A DNA stretch of 64,000 nt from a bacterium 1xD42-87 (GTDB taxonomy: Bacteria; Bacillota; Clostridia; Lachnospirales; Lachnospiraceae): the NCBI GenBank assembly GCA_003611805.1, contig RAYM01000001.1, positions 181,350 through 245,349 of the forward strand, written 5' to 3'. Positions within the stretch are counted from its first letter, which is position 1, and each line of letters starts with the position of its first letter. A model generated the notes under the pieces. It saw nothing but the letters and a program-made list of their open reading frames with translations, was not told the origin of the DNA and searched no databases. A program made the translations under genes and the position numbers. Positions 15,667 through 24,724 of the stretch are shown piece by piece.

Positions 15667-16505
15667 TAGTTTGCACCTCCTAACTCTTCACCGATCTTTG
15701 TAAGATCAGCCATCGCCGTCGCATACTCTTCATCATTGGGAGCCTTGCCATGCCAGCCCGCATTATTCTCCATAAAGGAAACGCCTTTGCCCTTCACCGT
15801 CTTACAGATAATAGCGGTAGGCATACCCTTGGTCGCCTTTGCCTCCTTGAATGCCGCGTCGATCTGGTCAAAGTCATTGCCGTCGATATTGATTACGTGG
15901 AAGTTGAACGCCTCAAACTTCTTATCAATCGGGTAAGGGGAGCACACGTCATCAATCTTACCGTCAATCTGCAGTCCGTTGTTGTCCACGATCACCACCA
16001 GATTGTCAAGCTTTCTGTGTCCCGCAAACATGGAAGCCTCCCATACCTGCCCTTCCTGAATCTCGCCGTCACCGAGCAGCGTGTAGGTTCTGTAATCCTT
16101 GCCGTCCATCTTCGCCGCGAGAGCCATACCTACTGCCGCGGAAATGCCCTGTCCCAGAGAGCCTGAAGACATATCTACGCCGGGCGTCTCCTGCATACAG
16201 GGATGTCCCTGCAGATAGGAGCCCAGGTGGCGCAGCGTGGGCAGATCCTCCACCGGGAAATACCCTCTGTTTGCCAGAACGGAATAAAGTCCGGGCGCCG
16301 TATGTCCCTTGGAAAGCACGAAACGATCCCTGTCTGCCTTCTTGGGATCCTTCGGGTCAATGTTCATCTCCTCAAAATACAGGTAAGTAAAAATGTCTGC
16401 CGCCGACAGAGATCCGCCCGGATGCCCTGCTTTCGCGCCATGTACCGCTGTCACGATACCTTTACGAACTTCATTAGCTGTTTTTTGTAACTCTAATTTG
16501 TTCAT
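15666..16505 (-). CDS. Transketolase, N-terminal subunit
   Basis: 279 residues with the thiamine diphosphate-binding domain: AKAGHPGGSLSAADIFTYLY, KGHTAPGLYSVLANRGYF, GSLGQGISAAVGMALAAKMD, then the GDGEIQEGQVWEA metal/ThDP motif ending with VDNNGLQIDG. Together with the C-terminal subunit it forms transketolase, linking xylulose-5-phosphate from arabinose to glycolysis. Start ATG 16505 has GGAGG five bases upstream. The gap to araD is 91 bases, so an internal promoter is possible but not evident. Confidence 0.93.
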   Translation of the reverse strand: MNKLELQKTANEVRKGIVTAVHGAKAGHPGGSLSAADIFTYLYFEEMNIDPKDPKKADRDRFVLSKGHTAPGLYSVLANRGYFPVEDLPTLRHLGSYLQGHPCMQETPGVDMSSGSLGQGISAAVGMALAAKMDGKDYRTYTLLGDGEIQEGQVWEASMFAGHRKLDNLVVIVDNNGLQIDGKIDDVCSPYPIDKKFEAFNFHVINIDGNDFDQIDAAFKEAKATKGMPTAIICKTVKGKGVSFMENNAGWHGKAPNDEEYATAMADLTKIGEELGGAN

Positions 16506-16596
16506 CGCTATCCTCCATCCATCAAAATTATATTAACAATCTGCCTAAAGTGTATCACAAAGCTTTCATTTTGTCACCGTGCCCGAGCACAATTAA

Positions 16597-17292
16597 TTAC
16601 TTTTGTCCGTAGTAAGCATTGGCGCCGTGTTTGCGGAAATAATGCTTATCCTGCAGTTCCTGCGGCGCAGGCTGGATTCTCGCATTGATCGTCTCCGCGC
16701 GGTATGCCATCTTCGCCACTTCCTCGAGTACAACCGCGTTGTGCACCGCCTCATGCGCGTCCTTGCCCCACGCGAAGGGACCATGGTTCTTGCAGAGCAC
16801 TGCCGGAACCGCCACCGGGTCTTTTTCCATTCTCTTAAACTCGCTGACGATCAAAAGTCCCGTGTTCTTCTCGTAAGCGTCCGCGATCTCATCCTCATTC
16901 AGACAGCGCAGACACGGGATATCCCCATAAAAGTAATCCGCATGGGTCGTGCCGTAGCAGGGAATGCTTCTTCCTGCCTGTGCCCAGCTTGTCGCGTAGG
17001 AAGAATGGGTATGCACCACGCCGCCAATCTCCTGATACGCCTTGTAAAGCTCCACATGGGTCGCCGTATCGGAAGAGGGATTATACTTCCCCTCCACCTT
17101 TTTGCCTTCCAGATCCACCAGCACCATATCGTCCGGCGTCAACTTGTCATAATCCACGCCGCTCGGCTTGATCGCAAATATCCCGCTCTCCCTGTCAATC
17201 TCACTCACATTCCCCCACGTGAACGTAACCAGCCCATACTTGGGAAGCAACATATTTGCCTCGTAAACACGCTTTTTCAGTTCCTCTAACAT
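16597..17292 (-). CDS. araD: L-ribulose-5-phosphate 4-epimerase
   Basis: 231 residues. Converts L-ribulose-5-phosphate to D-xylulose-5-phosphate. Class II aldolase-like fold with the zinc histidines in [20 protein letters not shown] and the distal [33 protein letters not shown] gives the third zinc His and family signature. Start ATG 17292 has GGAGG six bases upstream; an ATG at 17316 does not. It lies 36 bases after araB. Confidence 0.95.
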   Translation of the reverse strand: MLEELKKRVYEANMLLPKYGLVTFTWGNVSEIDRESGIFAIKPSGVDYDKLTPDDMVLVDLEGKKVEGKYNPSSDTATHVELYKAYQEIGGVVHTHSSYATSWAQAGRSIPCYGTTHADYFYGDIPCLRCLNEDEIADAYEKNTGLLIVSEFKRMEKDPVAVPAVLCKNHGPFAWGKDAHEAVHNAVVLEEVAKMAYRAETINARIQPAPQELQDKHYFRKHGANAYYGQK

Positions 17293-17328
17293 GTTATCCC
17301 TCCTGTATATATCCATTCACATTTAATA

Positions 17329-18918
17329 TTACATAGATTCAACCGCAGCCCTCTCAATCGCCAGTCCTGCACTGTACAGCTTCATAAACTTATTGAATCC
17401 TTCCACATCGGATGCCTTAGGCTCCAGCTTCTCGCCCTTCTGCCCCGCGAATACCTTGCTGTCGAGGAATGCCGCCAGACTCTCATCCGCGTCCTTATTG
17501 ATCATGTAGGAAGCGAGAAGCGCAATGCCCCACGCGCCGCCTTCGCCCGCCGTCTCCATAACGCTCACGGGTGCGTTCATTGCCGCCGCAAGGATGCTCT
17601 GTCCTACGCCCTTGGTCTTAAACAGACCGCCGTGCCCTAAGATCTCATCCACTTCCACCTTTTCCTCATTAAACAGGATATCGAAGCCGGTCTTAAGCGC
17701 GCCCAGAGAGGTAAACAGATGCACTCTCATAAAATTCGCCAGATTAAACTTCGCATCAGGCGTTCTCACAAACAGAGGGCGTCCCTCGTTAAAACCTGTC
17801 ACATGCTCGCCGGAGAAATAGTTGTAAGCAAGCAGACCGCCGCAGTCGTCATCTCCCTCCAATGCCTTGCGGTAGAGATTGCCGTACAGCTCGTTCATAT
17901 CTACCTTCATACCCATCACTTCCGAATACTCCTTAAACAGGTTCACCCACGCGTTCAGGTCGGAAGTGCAATTGTTGCAGTGCACCATCGCCACAAGGCT
18001 GCCATCCGGAGTCGTCACCAGATCAATCGCGTCATATACTTTGGAGAGCTCTTTCTCCATAACGATCATGCCGAACACGCTCGTTCCCGCAGATACGTTG
18101 CCGGTACGTTGTGCGACACTGTTGGTCGCCGCCATGCCTGTGCCCGCGTCGCCCTCAGGAGGGCAGAAAGGAATGCCCGCCTGCAATGTGCCTGTGGGGT
18201 CTAACAGCTTCGCGCCTTCCTCTGTCAGCGCACCCGCCTGCTGCCCTGCCGTGTAAACTGCCGGAAGCACATCTTTCAATTTCCATGCAAAGCCCTTGTC
18301 CGCAACCGCCTCATCGAACTGCGCGATCATCTTCTCATTGAACTGCCCCGTTGCAATGTCGATCGGGAACATGCCGGACGCCTCGCCCACGCCGACAATT
18401 TTGTCACCTGTCAGCTTCCACTGGATATAGCCCGCCAGCGTGATGACAAACTTCAGATCCGGCACATGCGCCTCGCCGTTTAAAACCGCCTGATAGAGAT
18501 GTGCAATCGTCCATCTCTGCGGAATATGATAGTTAAACAGCTCCGTCAGCTTTGTGGAAGCCTCTTCCGTGATTGTATTTCTCCATGTGCGGAAGGGAAC
18601 CATCAGTTCATCCTTCTCGTTGAACGCCATATAGCCGTGCATCATCGCGGAGAAACCGATCGCTCCCAGCTTCACAAGCTTCTCCCCATACTGGGCCTGC
18701 ACATCCTCCGTCAGCTTCTTGTAGCAGTCCTGCAAACCCGTCCAGATGTCATCCAGCGTATAAGTCCAGATGCCGTTCTCCAGTCTGTTCTCCCAGTCGT
18801 GTGCCCCCGATGCAATGGGCTTGTTATTCTCATCCACCAGAACCGCCTTGATTCTGGTAGAACCAAACTCAATACCCAGCACCGCCTTGCCGCTTGCAAT
18901 ACATTCTTTTGCTCCCAT
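17329..18918 (-). CDS. araB: Ribulokinase (FGGY family)
   Basis: 529 residues, typical for the FGGY sugar kinases that serve as ribulokinase in clostridial arabinose operons. N-terminal phosphate-1 loop [40 protein letters not shown], and in the second half [19 protein letters not shown] and [20 protein letters not shown], then [18 protein letters not shown]. It phosphorylates L-ribulose from AraA. The sequence is closer to the xylulokinase-like branch than to E. coli AraB, so substrate is inferred mainly from position between araA and araD. Shine-Dalgarno AAAGGAGG is about 13 bases upstream, slightly far. Confidence 0.9.
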   Translation of the reverse strand: MGAKECIASGKAVLGIEFGSTRIKAVLVDENNKPIASGAHDWENRLENGIWTYTLDDIWTGLQDCYKKLTEDVQAQYGEKLVKLGAIGFSAMMHGYMAFNEKDELMVPFRTWRNTITEEASTKLTELFNYHIPQRWTIAHLYQAVLNGEAHVPDLKFVITLAGYIQWKLTGDKIVGVGEASGMFPIDIATGQFNEKMIAQFDEAVADKGFAWKLKDVLPAVYTAGQQAGALTEEGAKLLDPTGTLQAGIPFCPPEGDAGTGMAATNSVAQRTGNVSAGTSVFGMIVMEKELSKVYDAIDLVTTPDGSLVAMVHCNNCTSDLNAWVNLFKEYSEVMGMKVDMNELYGNLYRKALEGDDDCGGLLAYNYFSGEHVTGFNEGRPLFVRTPDAKFNLANFMRVHLFTSLGALKTGFDILFNEEKVEVDEILGHGGLFKTKGVGQSILAAAMNAPVSVMETAGEGGAWGIALLASYMINKDADESLAAFLDSKVFAGQKGEKLEPKASDVEGFNKFMKLYSAGLAIERAAVESM

Positions 18919-19014
18919 ACTTATCCCTATACCTCCTTTGCTATTGCTGCAGCCAGCCCGTCAAAGCCAGACAGAACCGGCTCTGACATGCTGCCGCAAA
19001 TTTGTTTTATTTAT

Positions 19015-20511
19015 TTAACGGTACGCTGCTTCATTCCATCTCAGCATATTCTTGAAATCACGGATATTGGTATCCTTGTCAATGATAACGCTCTCGATCC
19101 CCATCGCGTCAGCCCAGTCTGCCATCTGCTCCACGGTCAGATCGTAGGAGAACGCCGTGTGGTGTGCGCCGCCTGCCAGAATCCACGCGGTCGCGCCGAC
19201 TTCCATATTAGGCTGAGGCGTCCAGAAAGCCGTGCCAACAGGAAGCTTCGGCATAGGCTTCTCCACCTTCTTGCAGTCCACCGCATTGATCAGCAGGCGG
19301 AAGCGGGTGCCCAGATCAACCAGGGAGCACGCAACCGCAGGTCCTGTCTTTGACGTAAATACGAGACGCGCGGGATCTTCCCTGTTACCCATGGAAAGCG
19401 GGCATACCTTGATGCCGATATCGCCGTCCGCAACGGAAGGACATACCTCAAGCATATGCGCCTGCAGAATGCCTTCTTTGCCGGGCACAAGATTGTAGGT
19501 GTAATCCTCCATCATGGAAGTACCCTTTGCATCCTTGATACCCGCTGTCATCAGCTTCATTATACGGACCATTGCGGCTACCTTCCAGTCGCCCTCCGCT
19601 CCGAAGCCGTAGCCTTTTTCCATCAGTCTCTGGATCGCCAGACCCGGAAGCTGCTTCAGACCACCAAGCATGCCGAAATGCGTTACAACCGCATGATAGT
19701 CGTTCTCTACGAGGAATTTTTCGATACCGATCTCCTGCTGCGCCTGTACAGCCACATGTTTCTTAAACTCGTCGAGATCCCTGCCCTCGTCAATAATCTT
19801 ATACTTGCTGTAATACTCCTCAACCAGCGCATCCACATCGCCCTGCGGCACCGCATCCACATACTCTACCACGTCGTTTACGCAGTAATGGTCGATTTCC
19901 CAGCCAAACTTAATCTGCGCCTCTACTTTGTCGCCTTCTGTCACAGCAACGTTGTTCATGTTGTCACCGAAACGGCACACGCGCACATGGGAGGACTCGA
20001 TCACGCCGATCGCTGTGCGCATCCAGCTTCCAAGCTGCTTCTGCACAGATTCGGACACCCAGTGCCCTACAATGATCTTGCGCTCAATCCCCATACGGCT
20101 CACGATATGCCCGTACTCCCTGTCGCCGTGCGCGGACTGGTTCTCATTCATGAAATCCATATCTATACTGTCGTAAGGAATCTCCTCATTGAACTGCGTA
20201 TGCAGATGGCAGAGCGGTTTCCTAAACTCTTTCAGTCCGAGAATCCACATCTTAGCCGGTGAGAATGTGTGCATCCATGTAATCACACCCGCACACTCCG
20301 GATCGTTATTTGCATCGTTGAACGCCTGACGGATGGAAGCCTGCCCAAGCAGCGTAGGCTTTAATACCACCTCAAAAGGCAGATTGCCGGAGGCATTCAG
20401 CCCCTCCACAATTTTCGCGGAATGATCCGCCACTTTTCTCAGGCACTCATCCCCATACAGGTCCTGAGACCCCGTACAAAACCAAAATTTGTAGTCCTTT
20501 GCTGCGATCAT
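19015..20511 (-). CDS. araA: L-arabinose isomerase
   Basis: 498 residues, full length for the family. Isomerises L-arabinose to L-ribulose in the cytoplasm using a divalent metal. Features: WFCTGSQDLYGDECL near the start, TWMHTFSPAKMWILGL, LHTQFNEEIPYDSIDMDFMN, EGDWKVAAMVRIMK, MMEDYTYNLVPGKEGILQAH (metal ligands) and ILAGGAHHTAFSYDL. Start ATG 20511 follows GAGAGGG. Its promoter at 20634-20662 overlaps an AraR-type box, and the repressor gene lies just upstream on the same strand. Confidence 0.97.
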   Translation of the reverse strand: MIAAKDYKFWFCTGSQDLYGDECLRKVADHSAKIVEGLNASGNLPFEVVLKPTLLGQASIRQAFNDANNDPECAGVITWMHTFSPAKMWILGLKEFRKPLCHLHTQFNEEIPYDSIDMDFMNENQSAHGDREYGHIVSRMGIERKIIVGHWVSESVQKQLGSWMRTAIGVIESSHVRVCRFGDNMNNVAVTEGDKVEAQIKFGWEIDHYCVNDVVEYVDAVPQGDVDALVEEYYSKYKIIDEGRDLDEFKKHVAVQAQQEIGIEKFLVENDYHAVVTHFGMLGGLKQLPGLAIQRLMEKGYGFGAEGDWKVAAMVRIMKLMTAGIKDAKGTSMMEDYTYNLVPGKEGILQAHMLEVCPSVADGDIGIKVCPLSMGNREDPARLVFTSKTGPAVACSLVDLGTRFRLLINAVDCKKVEKPMPKLPVGTAFWTPQPNMEVGATAWILAGGAHHTAFSYDLTVEQMADWADAMGIESVIIDKDTNIRDFKNMLRWNEAAYR

Positions 20512-20566
20512 ACAATACCCTCTCTTTCTTCACATTATTTATTGTTTTCCTGCGGCCGGCGTAAAG

Positions 20567-20582
20567 TTGTACATATATACAA
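20567..20582. promoter_or_regulatory. Second AraR-like box upstream of araA
   Basis: TTGTACATATATACAA, arms TTGTA/TACAA, 56 bases upstream of the araA start and downstream of its promoter. A further dyad with GTATAC arms lies at about 20587-20608. These fit a downstream operator for repression. Confidence 0.5.
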
Positions 20583-20633
20583 TCCTGTATACAGTATTAC
20601 ATGTATACCGCGCAACTCTATCCACCATTTCTT

Positions 20634-20662
20634 ATTATACAGTCTACTACTTGTACATACAA
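20634..20662 (-). promoter_or_regulatory. araA promoter overlapping an AraR-type operator
   Basis: On the minus strand TTGTAT (20657-20662), a 17-base spacer and TATAAT (20634-20639). The -35 box is part of ACTTGTACATACAAAT (20649-20664 read on the plus strand), which differs from the Bacillus subtilis AraR box ATTTGTACGTACAAAT at two positions. Bound AraR would block RNA polymerase. Confidence 0.75.
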
Positions 20663-20684
20663 ATACGCAAGTTGTATATGTGCA

Positions 20685-21767
20685 TTATTTAAGCTTCCTC
20701 ACCGACCTTCGCGGTACCACATCCACCTCAAACTCATAGGTCGCGTCAAAGCCCGGATCTTTAATCATCCGCAGCAGATTTTCCGCCGCCTTTCCACCGA
20801 GTCGCTCCATCGGGTGCGGTGTGGAAGCGATAGGCACTTCCCCGAGAATCGCCAGTTCCGAATCATCCACGCTGGCCACCGAAATATCCTGCGGGACACG
20901 AATGCCGTTCTTTTTAAAAATATCCAGAAGCCCGAAAGCAACCTCATCATTGTAGCAGAACACCGCGGTGCATTCCCTGAAACGCTCCATAACCTTTCCT
21001 GCCGCTTTTTCCAGATGCTGCTTCTCTTCCGTGTCCACCCAGACGATCTGTCCGTCCTCCACTTCCAGACCGTCGTCCATCATCGCGTCCATGTAACCCG
21101 AAAAACGCGCCTGTCCCTGCCCGTCGTCCAGCTTAAAAATACCGCCGATTTTTTTATGCCCCATGGAAATCAGGTACTTTGTCATTTTCCACCCCGCCAT
21201 ATGGTCGTTGATGGACACATGCGGAATTTTTAACTGCGGATAAAAACTATTGATAAAGATAACCGGAATCCGTTTCTTTCGTATTTCCTGATAGAGCCGC
21301 ATGTTGGGGTTGGGAATGCCGCTCTTCGTAGGCTCAACAATAAGCCCCGACACCTCATCTCTGCTGATAATATCCTCAAGAATGGTCTTTTCCCGCCCGT
21401 GCTGGTTATTGGTAAAAGCGATCTGCACCGAATACCCCGCCTCCAGAAGCACATTTTCTATCCCCTGTATGGTCCGCGGAAAAATATAGCCGTCCACGTA
21501 AGTCGTCACCACAGAAACGCGCATCCGCTTTGTCAGGTTCGCCAGACGGTTATCGTTAATATATGTACCGCTTCCCTGAATCCGGCGTATCATCCCCTCG
21601 TTTTCCAAAACCCCGATTGCGTGTCTGACCGTCTGGCGGCTCACACCAAACATCTCTTTCAACGTATTTTCCGAATACATCTTCTGTCCAGGCGCAAGCT
21701 TTTTCGTCTCTATCTGCTCATTGATCCATCCGACCAACTCCATGTACTTAGGTGTTGCCTTTTCCAT
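20685..21767 (-). CDS. araR: AraR-type arabinose repressor (GntR DNA-binding, LacI-like sensor)
   Basis: 360 residues from ATG 21767 (GGGG seven bases upstream; the ATG at 21806 sits in a hairpin). Residues 1-75 are a GntR winged helix (MYSENTLKEMFGVSRQTVRH, NEGMIRRIQGSGTYI). Residues 80-360 are a periplasmic-binding-like effector domain (RMRVSVVTTYVDGYIFPRTI; GIRVPQDISVASVDDSELAI). This is the architecture of B. subtilis AraR, whose effector is L-arabinose. It lies between the transporter and araA genes, and AraR-like boxes occur near both promoters. Confidence 0.93.
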   Translation of the reverse strand: MEKATPKYMELVGWINEQIETKKLAPGQKMYSENTLKEMFGVSRQTVRHAIGVLENEGMIRRIQGSGTYINDNRLANLTKRMRVSVVTTYVDGYIFPRTIQGIENVLLEAGYSVQIAFTNNQHGREKTILEDIISRDEVSGLIVEPTKSGIPNPNMRLYQEIRKKRIPVIFINSFYPQLKIPHVSINDHMAGWKMTKYLISMGHKKIGGIFKLDDGQGQARFSGYMDAMMDDGLEVEDGQIVWVDTEEKQHLEKAAGKVMERFRECTAVFCYNDEVAFGLLDIFKKNGIRVPQDISVASVDDSELAILGEVPIASTPHPMERLGGKAAENLLRMIKDPGFDATYEFEVDVVPRRSVRKLK

Positions 21768-21805
21768 ACCATTCCCCTTATCTTTATATTTATCCCCCAT
21801 ACGCA

Positions 21806-21833
21806 CAAGAGCTGCCCATGCAGGCAGCCCTTG
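21806..21833. terminator. Hairpin between permease and araR
   Basis: CAAG-GCTGCC (21806-21816) pairs with GGCAGC-CTTG (21823-21833). The T run is on the plus-strand side only, so it may reduce read-through from the transporter genes rather than end transcription completely. Confidence 0.4.
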
Positions 21834-21892
21834 TTTTATCAGGACTGCGCTTCGTCACGCTGTCCACATTGTGCGTATCCGAACCGAATTGC

Positions 21893-23065
21893 TTAGCCCT
21901 TCTTTCTCTTGGAAATAACATCCACAGTCACAGCTCCGAGAAGAACCGCACCTTTCACGATCTTCTGAATATCCGTAGACCAGCCGTACAGTGACATACC
22001 GTTATTCAGAATACCCATAATAAACGCGCCGACTACCGCACCCATAATCGTACCGGCGCCACCGGCAACAGCCGCACCACCGATGTAGCAGGAAGCGATG
22101 GCATCCATCTCAAAACCGTCGCCTGCCTTCGGGGTCGAAGAGGAGTTACGTGCAGATAAAACAATACCTGCTACCGCACTCAGGATTCCCATGTTGGTGT
22201 ATACCCAGAAAAATACCTTTTTCGTATCAATACCGGAAAGGTTTGCCGCCTTTCTGTTACCGCCCAGCGCGTAAATCTGGCGGCCGGCAACTGTCTTGCT
22301 TGTGATAAATCCGTACAGGGCAATCAGCAATGCCATGATAACAAGCACGAAAGGAAGCCCATTGTACTGTGCCAGCTTAATAAAGCAGAACCAGATAATA
22401 AAGAGCATAACAACAAGTTTCAGCGCGACCTGCCACAGAGGATTGGTTGCGAAATTATATTTTTCTTTCGTCTTAATGCTGCGGATCTCGTTGAGAACCA
22501 GTGCAATAGAAGCGATAATCGCTACCGCGATACAAACCAGATCCAGCGTGCCCCCTCCCACATTCACCTTTGCCGTGGGCAGGAAACCTGCGCCCAGATA
22601 CACGTAATTATCCGGGTGGGGACCTTTTGTCTGCGCTTTCAGAAGCGTATATGTAAGTCCGCGCCCCATCAACATGGTAGCAAGCGTTACAACGAAAGGC
22701 GGGATATCCAGATAAGCGATAAAGAAGCCCGCAAACATGCCTACCAGAAGGCCGATCAGCAATGCCACAAGGATCGCGATCCACATATTCATCTTATAAT
22801 CAATCAGAATAATACCTGCCGCAGCACCGGTGAGCGCTACAACAGAGCCGACGCCCAGATCGACGTTACCGGTCAGTACGCACAACAGCATACCGATGGC
22901 CAGGATAACCACATAACCGTTCTGCATGATAAGGTTGTTGATATTCGCCGGGGAGAGGTTCTTTCCGCCCGTCATAATGGCAAAAATCACATAGATGGCA
23001 ATAAGCGCCAGAAACATACCGTACTGTTTCATGTCAAGATTCACTACTTTTTTCTTCTCATTCAT
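21893..23065 (-). CDS. gguB: Sugar ABC transporter permease (GguB/XylH type)
   Basis: About 390 residues with ten or so membrane helices. Family signature region GNVDLGVGSVVALTGAAAGI and the cytoplasmic EAA-like loop GGNRKAANLSGIDTKKVFFW. It forms the channel for pentoses (arabinose, xylose, galactose in the ChvE-GguAB group). The start ATG 23065 overlaps the end of the ATPase gene by eight bases, with AAAGGG upstream, so translation is coupled. Confidence 0.92.
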   Translation of the reverse strand: MNEKKKVVNLDMKQYGMFLALIAIYVIFAIMTGGKNLSPANINNLIMQNGYVVILAIGMLLCVLTGNVDLGVGSVVALTGAAAGIILIDYKMNMWIAILVALLIGLLVGMFAGFFIAYLDIPPFVVTLATMLMGRGLTYTLLKAQTKGPHPDNYVYLGAGFLPTAKVNVGGGTLDLVCIAVAIIASIALVLNEIRSIKTKEKYNFATNPLWQVALKLVVMLFIIWFCFIKLAQYNGLPFVLVIMALLIALYGFITSKTVAGRQIYALGGNRKAANLSGIDTKKVFFWVYTNMGILSAVAGIVLSARNSSSTPKAGDGFEMDAIASCYIGGAAVAGGAGTIMGAVVGAFIMGILNNGMSLYGWSTDIQKIVKGAVLLGAVTVDVISKRKKG

Positions 23066-24617
23066 TTCCATCACCCTTTCTATTATGTGCCATAATACAC
23101 TGCATAATTTTTTCCTGTGTCAGCTCCGCATGATTCAGTTCGCCAGCGATCTGCCCTTCATTGATCACGTAGGTCCTGTCGCATGTACCGATAATTTCCG
23201 GCATTTCGGAGGAGATAATGAGCACCGCCTTACCAGCTTTCGCCAGCTCATTGATAACACAGTAGATTTCGTATTTTGCGCCTACGTCGATACCGCGCGT
23301 AGGCTCATCCAGAATCAGCACATCCGGCTGCGTCAGCATCCACTTTGCCAGAACCACCTTCTGCTGGTTCCCGCCCGACAATGAGCCAACCACCTGCTCG
23401 ATGGAAGTAGCCTTGACATTGATTCTCTTCTTATATTCTTCTGCAGCAACAATCTCGTCATTTCCGTTGATCACACCGTGCTTGGAGAAGAATTTCGGGC
23501 GCGCAGCTATGGTCATATTTTCCTTGATCTCACCGATCAGGTTCAGTCCGTAAACCTTTCTGTCCTCAGACACATATGCCAGTTTAGAGTCTATCGCCTG
23601 CTTCACAGTCTTCATCTCAACTTCCTTGCCGTTGATCTTAACGGTTCCGGAAATCTTCTGTCCGTAGCTGTGTCCAAATACGCTCATAGCGAACTCGGTA
23701 CGCCCTGCGCCCATCAGTCCGGCAAGGCCCACAACCTCGCCTGCCCGTACATTGATGTTAATATTTTTCAAAACCTGACGTTCCGCATCATCAGGATGAT
23801 ACACATTCCAGTCCTTGACTTCAAAGATCGTATCTCCAATCTTCACATCTTCACGCGCAGGATAACGGTTGGTCATTTCACGTCCAACCATGCCCTTGAT
23901 CACGCGGTCCTCAGACATATCATCCTTGCCCTTGATCAGCGTCTCAATCGTCTTGCCGTCACGGATAATCGTTACGGAGTCAGATACATATTCAATTTCA
24001 TTTAACTTATGGGAAATAATAATACAGGTAATTCCCTGTTTCTTAAGCTCCAGCATGATGTCAAGAAGCTTTTTACTTTCCTCGTCATTGAGTGCCGCGG
24101 TCGGCTCGTCAAGGATCAGAAGTTCAACCTTCTTCGCCATTGCCTTCGCAATTTCAATCAGCTGCTGTTTGCCTACACCCAGAGAGTTAACAGGCACATT
24201 CACATCTTCATGCTCCAGACCTACTCTCGCAAGCATCTCCTGCGCCCGCTGTCTGGTCTTTGTCCAGTCTATAACCCCTTTTGCCGCAAGCTGCTCATTG
24301 CCCAAGAACACGTTCTCCGCCACTGAGAGAAGCGGACTCAAAGCGAGTTCCTGATGGATAATAACGATACCCTTCGCCTCACTGTCCCTCAGATTGTGGA
24401 ACTTACATGTCTCCCCCTTGTACACGACATCGCCGGAATATGTACCATGAGCCCAGACGCCCGAGAGAACATTCATCAGCGTTGATTTTCCTGCTCCGTT
24501 TTCGCCACACAGAGCATGGATCTCCCCGCGCCTCACCTTCAGATTTACGTCATCCAGCGCGCGGACACCTGAAAATTCCTTGACAATGTGGTTCATTTCC
24601 AAGATGTAATCCGACAT
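23058..24617 (-). CDS. gguA: Sugar ABC transporter ATPase (GguA/XylG type)
   Basis: 519 residues with two fused ABC domains. First domain: Walker A GENGAGKSTLMNVLSG, signature LGVGKQQLIEIAKAM, Walker B LLILDEPTAAL. Second domain: degenerate Walker A GLMGAGRTEF, signature SLSGGNQQKVVLAKWM, Walker B VLILDEPTRGID. This degenerate second P-loop is normal for the carbohydrate-uptake class 2 ATPases. Powers the GguB channel, with the upstream lipoprotein supplying substrate. Confidence 0.95.
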   Translation of the reverse strand: MSDYILEMNHIVKEFSGVRALDDVNLKVRRGEIHALCGENGAGKSTLMNVLSGVWAHGTYSGDVVYKGETCKFHNLRDSEAKGIVIIHQELALSPLLSVAENVFLGNEQLAAKGVIDWTKTRQRAQEMLARVGLEHEDVNVPVNSLGVGKQQLIEIAKAMAKKVELLILDEPTAALNDEESKKLLDIMLELKKQGITCIIISHKLNEIEYVSDSVTIIRDGKTIETLIKGKDDMSEDRVIKGMVGREMTNRYPAREDVKIGDTIFEVKDWNVYHPDDAERQVLKNININVRAGEVVGLAGLMGAGRTEFAMSVFGHSYGQKISGTVKINGKEVEMKTVKQAIDSKLAYVSEDRKVYGLNLIGEIKENMTIAARPKFFSKHGVINGNDEIVAAEEYKKRINVKATSIEQVVGSLSGGNQQKVVLAKWMLTQPDVLILDEPTRGIDVGAKYEIYCVINELAKAGKAVLIISSEMPEIIGTCDRTYVINEGQIAGELNHAELTQEKIMQCIMAHNRKGDGNE

Positions 24618-24661
24618 TTTCCCAACTCCCTTCTCTAAAATATATGGTATACCTATTGAAA

Positions 24662-24687
24662 GGGCGGCAGCAAAACTGCCGCCGCCC
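24662..24687. promoter_or_regulatory. Hairpin between binding protein and ATPase genes
   Basis: GGGCGGCAG (24662-24670) pairs with CTGCCGCCGCCC (24676-24687) around CAAAA. Lying 38 bases after the binding-protein stop, it probably stabilises or partly terminates the mRNA so that binding protein is made in excess. A similar hairpin is found at 34042-34080. Confidence 0.6.
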
Positions 24688-24724
24688 TCCTGAAAATCTT
24701 ATAGAAGATCATTCACCACTTCAT

